DNA of 37,108 nucleotides from Lachnospiraceae bacterium. GTDB lineage: Bacteria; Bacillota; Clostridia; Lachnospirales; Lachnospiraceae. Shown here piece after piece: positions 36,488 through 37,108 of this stretch (position 1 is the stretch's first letter; every line of letters starts with the position of its first letter). Made by a program: the position numbers and the translations under genes. Under the pieces are notes generated by a model. That model was not told the DNA's origin and searched no databases. It saw nothing but the letters and a program-made list of their open reading frames with translations. The DNA lies in contig JAEELW010000168.1 in the NCBI GenBank assembly GCA_016282915.1, positions 1 through 37,108 on the forward strand. Direction: 5' to 3'.

Positions 36488-37108
36488 CTACACCTCGATC
36501 AGCGTATAAGTCCCCCGCGTCTTTTTCGATTCATACTGCGCCTTATCCGCGGTCACGATCAGATCGTTGACTAGCCCTGTTCCGAACGCCACACCGAAAC
36601 TCATGCTGATCCGTACATCCGGGCTGCTAGCGATCCTGATCTTTGCCAGCTCCGTCTTCAGTTTTGAAAACTTGTTTTCCAGGCCTGCACGTGTAATATC
36701 AAGGAAAACCATCATAAACTCGTCGCCTCCGTAACGGATGACCACGTCGTCATCCCGGACCGACTGTTCCAGTATCTTCGCGACCTTTTGGATCGCTTCA
36801 TCGCCGCTCTGGTGACCGGCAGTGTCGTTGACTTCCTTGAACAGGTCGATATCCGCCATGACCACCGCTTTGCACGGTTCATAGATGAGCTTTTCATTCA
36901 GGAATCTTCGGTTCCGGATCCCGGAAAGCGAATCGATATAGATCTCCTTTTCGAATTCAGAGATCTTTTTCAGCTGGTCCAGGTTCTGCAGCTTGGCCTT
37001 CGTGGTATCCTGGCAGCCGTATACGAGGTGCGCGAGGCTTCCGTCTTCATTCCTGTCGCCTACCATGAAGATACCTTCAAACCAGCGATGCGCGCCTTCA
37101 CTGTAAAA
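36488..37108 (-). CDS. GGDEF-domain diguanylate cyclase, N-terminus cut by window edge
   Basis: The frame is open to the right edge; about 206 residues are seen. The first about 35 (WFEGIFMVGDRNEDGS and on) look like the end of a PAS-like domain, then a coiled linker, then a GGDEF domain with an intact active site RYGGDEF. An RDDD inhibitory site lies five residues before GGDEF, so product feedback is expected. Metal and substrate motifs (ADIDLFKEVNDTAGH) are also intact, so c-di-GMP synthesis is likely. The end (ADKAQYESKKTRG) has been copied downstream into a decayed repeat region. Confidence 0.92.
   Translation of the reverse strand, partial: FYSEGAHRWFEGIFMVGDRNEDGSLAHLVYGCQDTTKAKLQNLDQLKKISEFEKEIYIDSLSGIRNRRFLNEKLIYEPCKAVVMADIDLFKEVNDTAGHQSGDEAIQKVAKILEQSVRDDDVVIRYGGDEFMMVFLDITRAGLENKFSKLKTELAKIRIASSPDVRISMSFGVAFGTGLVNDLIVTADKAQYESKKTRGTYTLIEV

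Noticed and set aside
1-37108. tRNA or rRNA genes, prophage or integrase
   Set aside because: No cloverleaf-like sequence with a TTCGAATC-type arm, no rRNA motifs, and no integrase, portal or transposase proteins were recognised when reading both strands; a covariance search would be needed to exclude small RNAs.

Overview
The window looks like chromosomal DNA of an anaerobic, motile, gut-type Firmicute, most likely a Lachnospiraceae relative. The grounds are ferredoxin-rich [FeFe]-hydrogenase-like proteins, a TM1266-type hydrogenase-system regulator, Bce-type antimicrobial-peptide modules, strong AGGAGG ribosome sites and consensus sigma-A promoters. This is inferred from gene content, not from a marker gene. 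No rRNA, tRNA, CRISPR array, phage gene or transposase was seen. Nearly all genes lie on the minus strand; the exceptions are a small membrane protein, a DUF4405-flavodoxin fusion and aspS.

Layout. (1) 1-10410: two ABC-transporter/two-component modules head to tail. The right one is ATPase, 981-residue FtsX permease, response regulator, kinase; the left one is response regulator, intramembrane-sensing kinase, ATPase, BceB-like permease (cut by the left edge). A membrane-anchored HNH nuclease lies between them. (2) 10500-12150: a two-TM protein, an alpha/beta-hydrolase fold that has lost its nucleophile serine and its histidine, and a GNAT acetyltransferase. (3) 12197-15823: two ArsA/Get3-like ATPases with C-terminal HSP20-like domains, a small helical protein, a MarR regulator with recognisable operators, and two oppositely oriented arrays of a 34-bp palindromic repeat. 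(4) 15842-22810: a TM1266-like regulator, a fused permease-ATPase ABC protein, its lipoprotein, a cytoplasmic [FeFe]-hydrogenase-like/chemoreceptor fusion and a membrane dCache chemoreceptor, probably one transcription unit. (5) 22883-24941: queF, a YhhQ-type transporter and queC behind a candidate preQ1 riboswitch and a strong terminator. (6) 24946-27612: a second [FeFe]-hydrogenase-like sensor fused to a degenerate GGDEF and an intact EAL domain. (7) 27702-32593: ZIP metal transporter, DUF4405-flavodoxin protein, radical SAM protein, OhrR-like regulator, stand-alone EAL protein. (8) 32774-37108: aspS, a Nudix hydrolase, an AlkZ-related protein with tandem repeats at its end, a triplicated decayed fragment of a GGDEF gene, and the GGDEF gene itself (cut by the right edge).

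The most interesting system is the pair of hydrogenase-like sensors. They share ferredoxin clusters, an H-cluster-type domain without the usual proton-relay cysteine, and a CxxCxxxxC Fe-S module, but one ends in a chemotaxis signalling domain and the other in c-di-GMP modules. This suggests one redox or H2 input read into two motility/lifestyle outputs. The adjoining ABC transporter and TM1266-like regulator may belong to the same circuit. Function is inferred from domains and context only.
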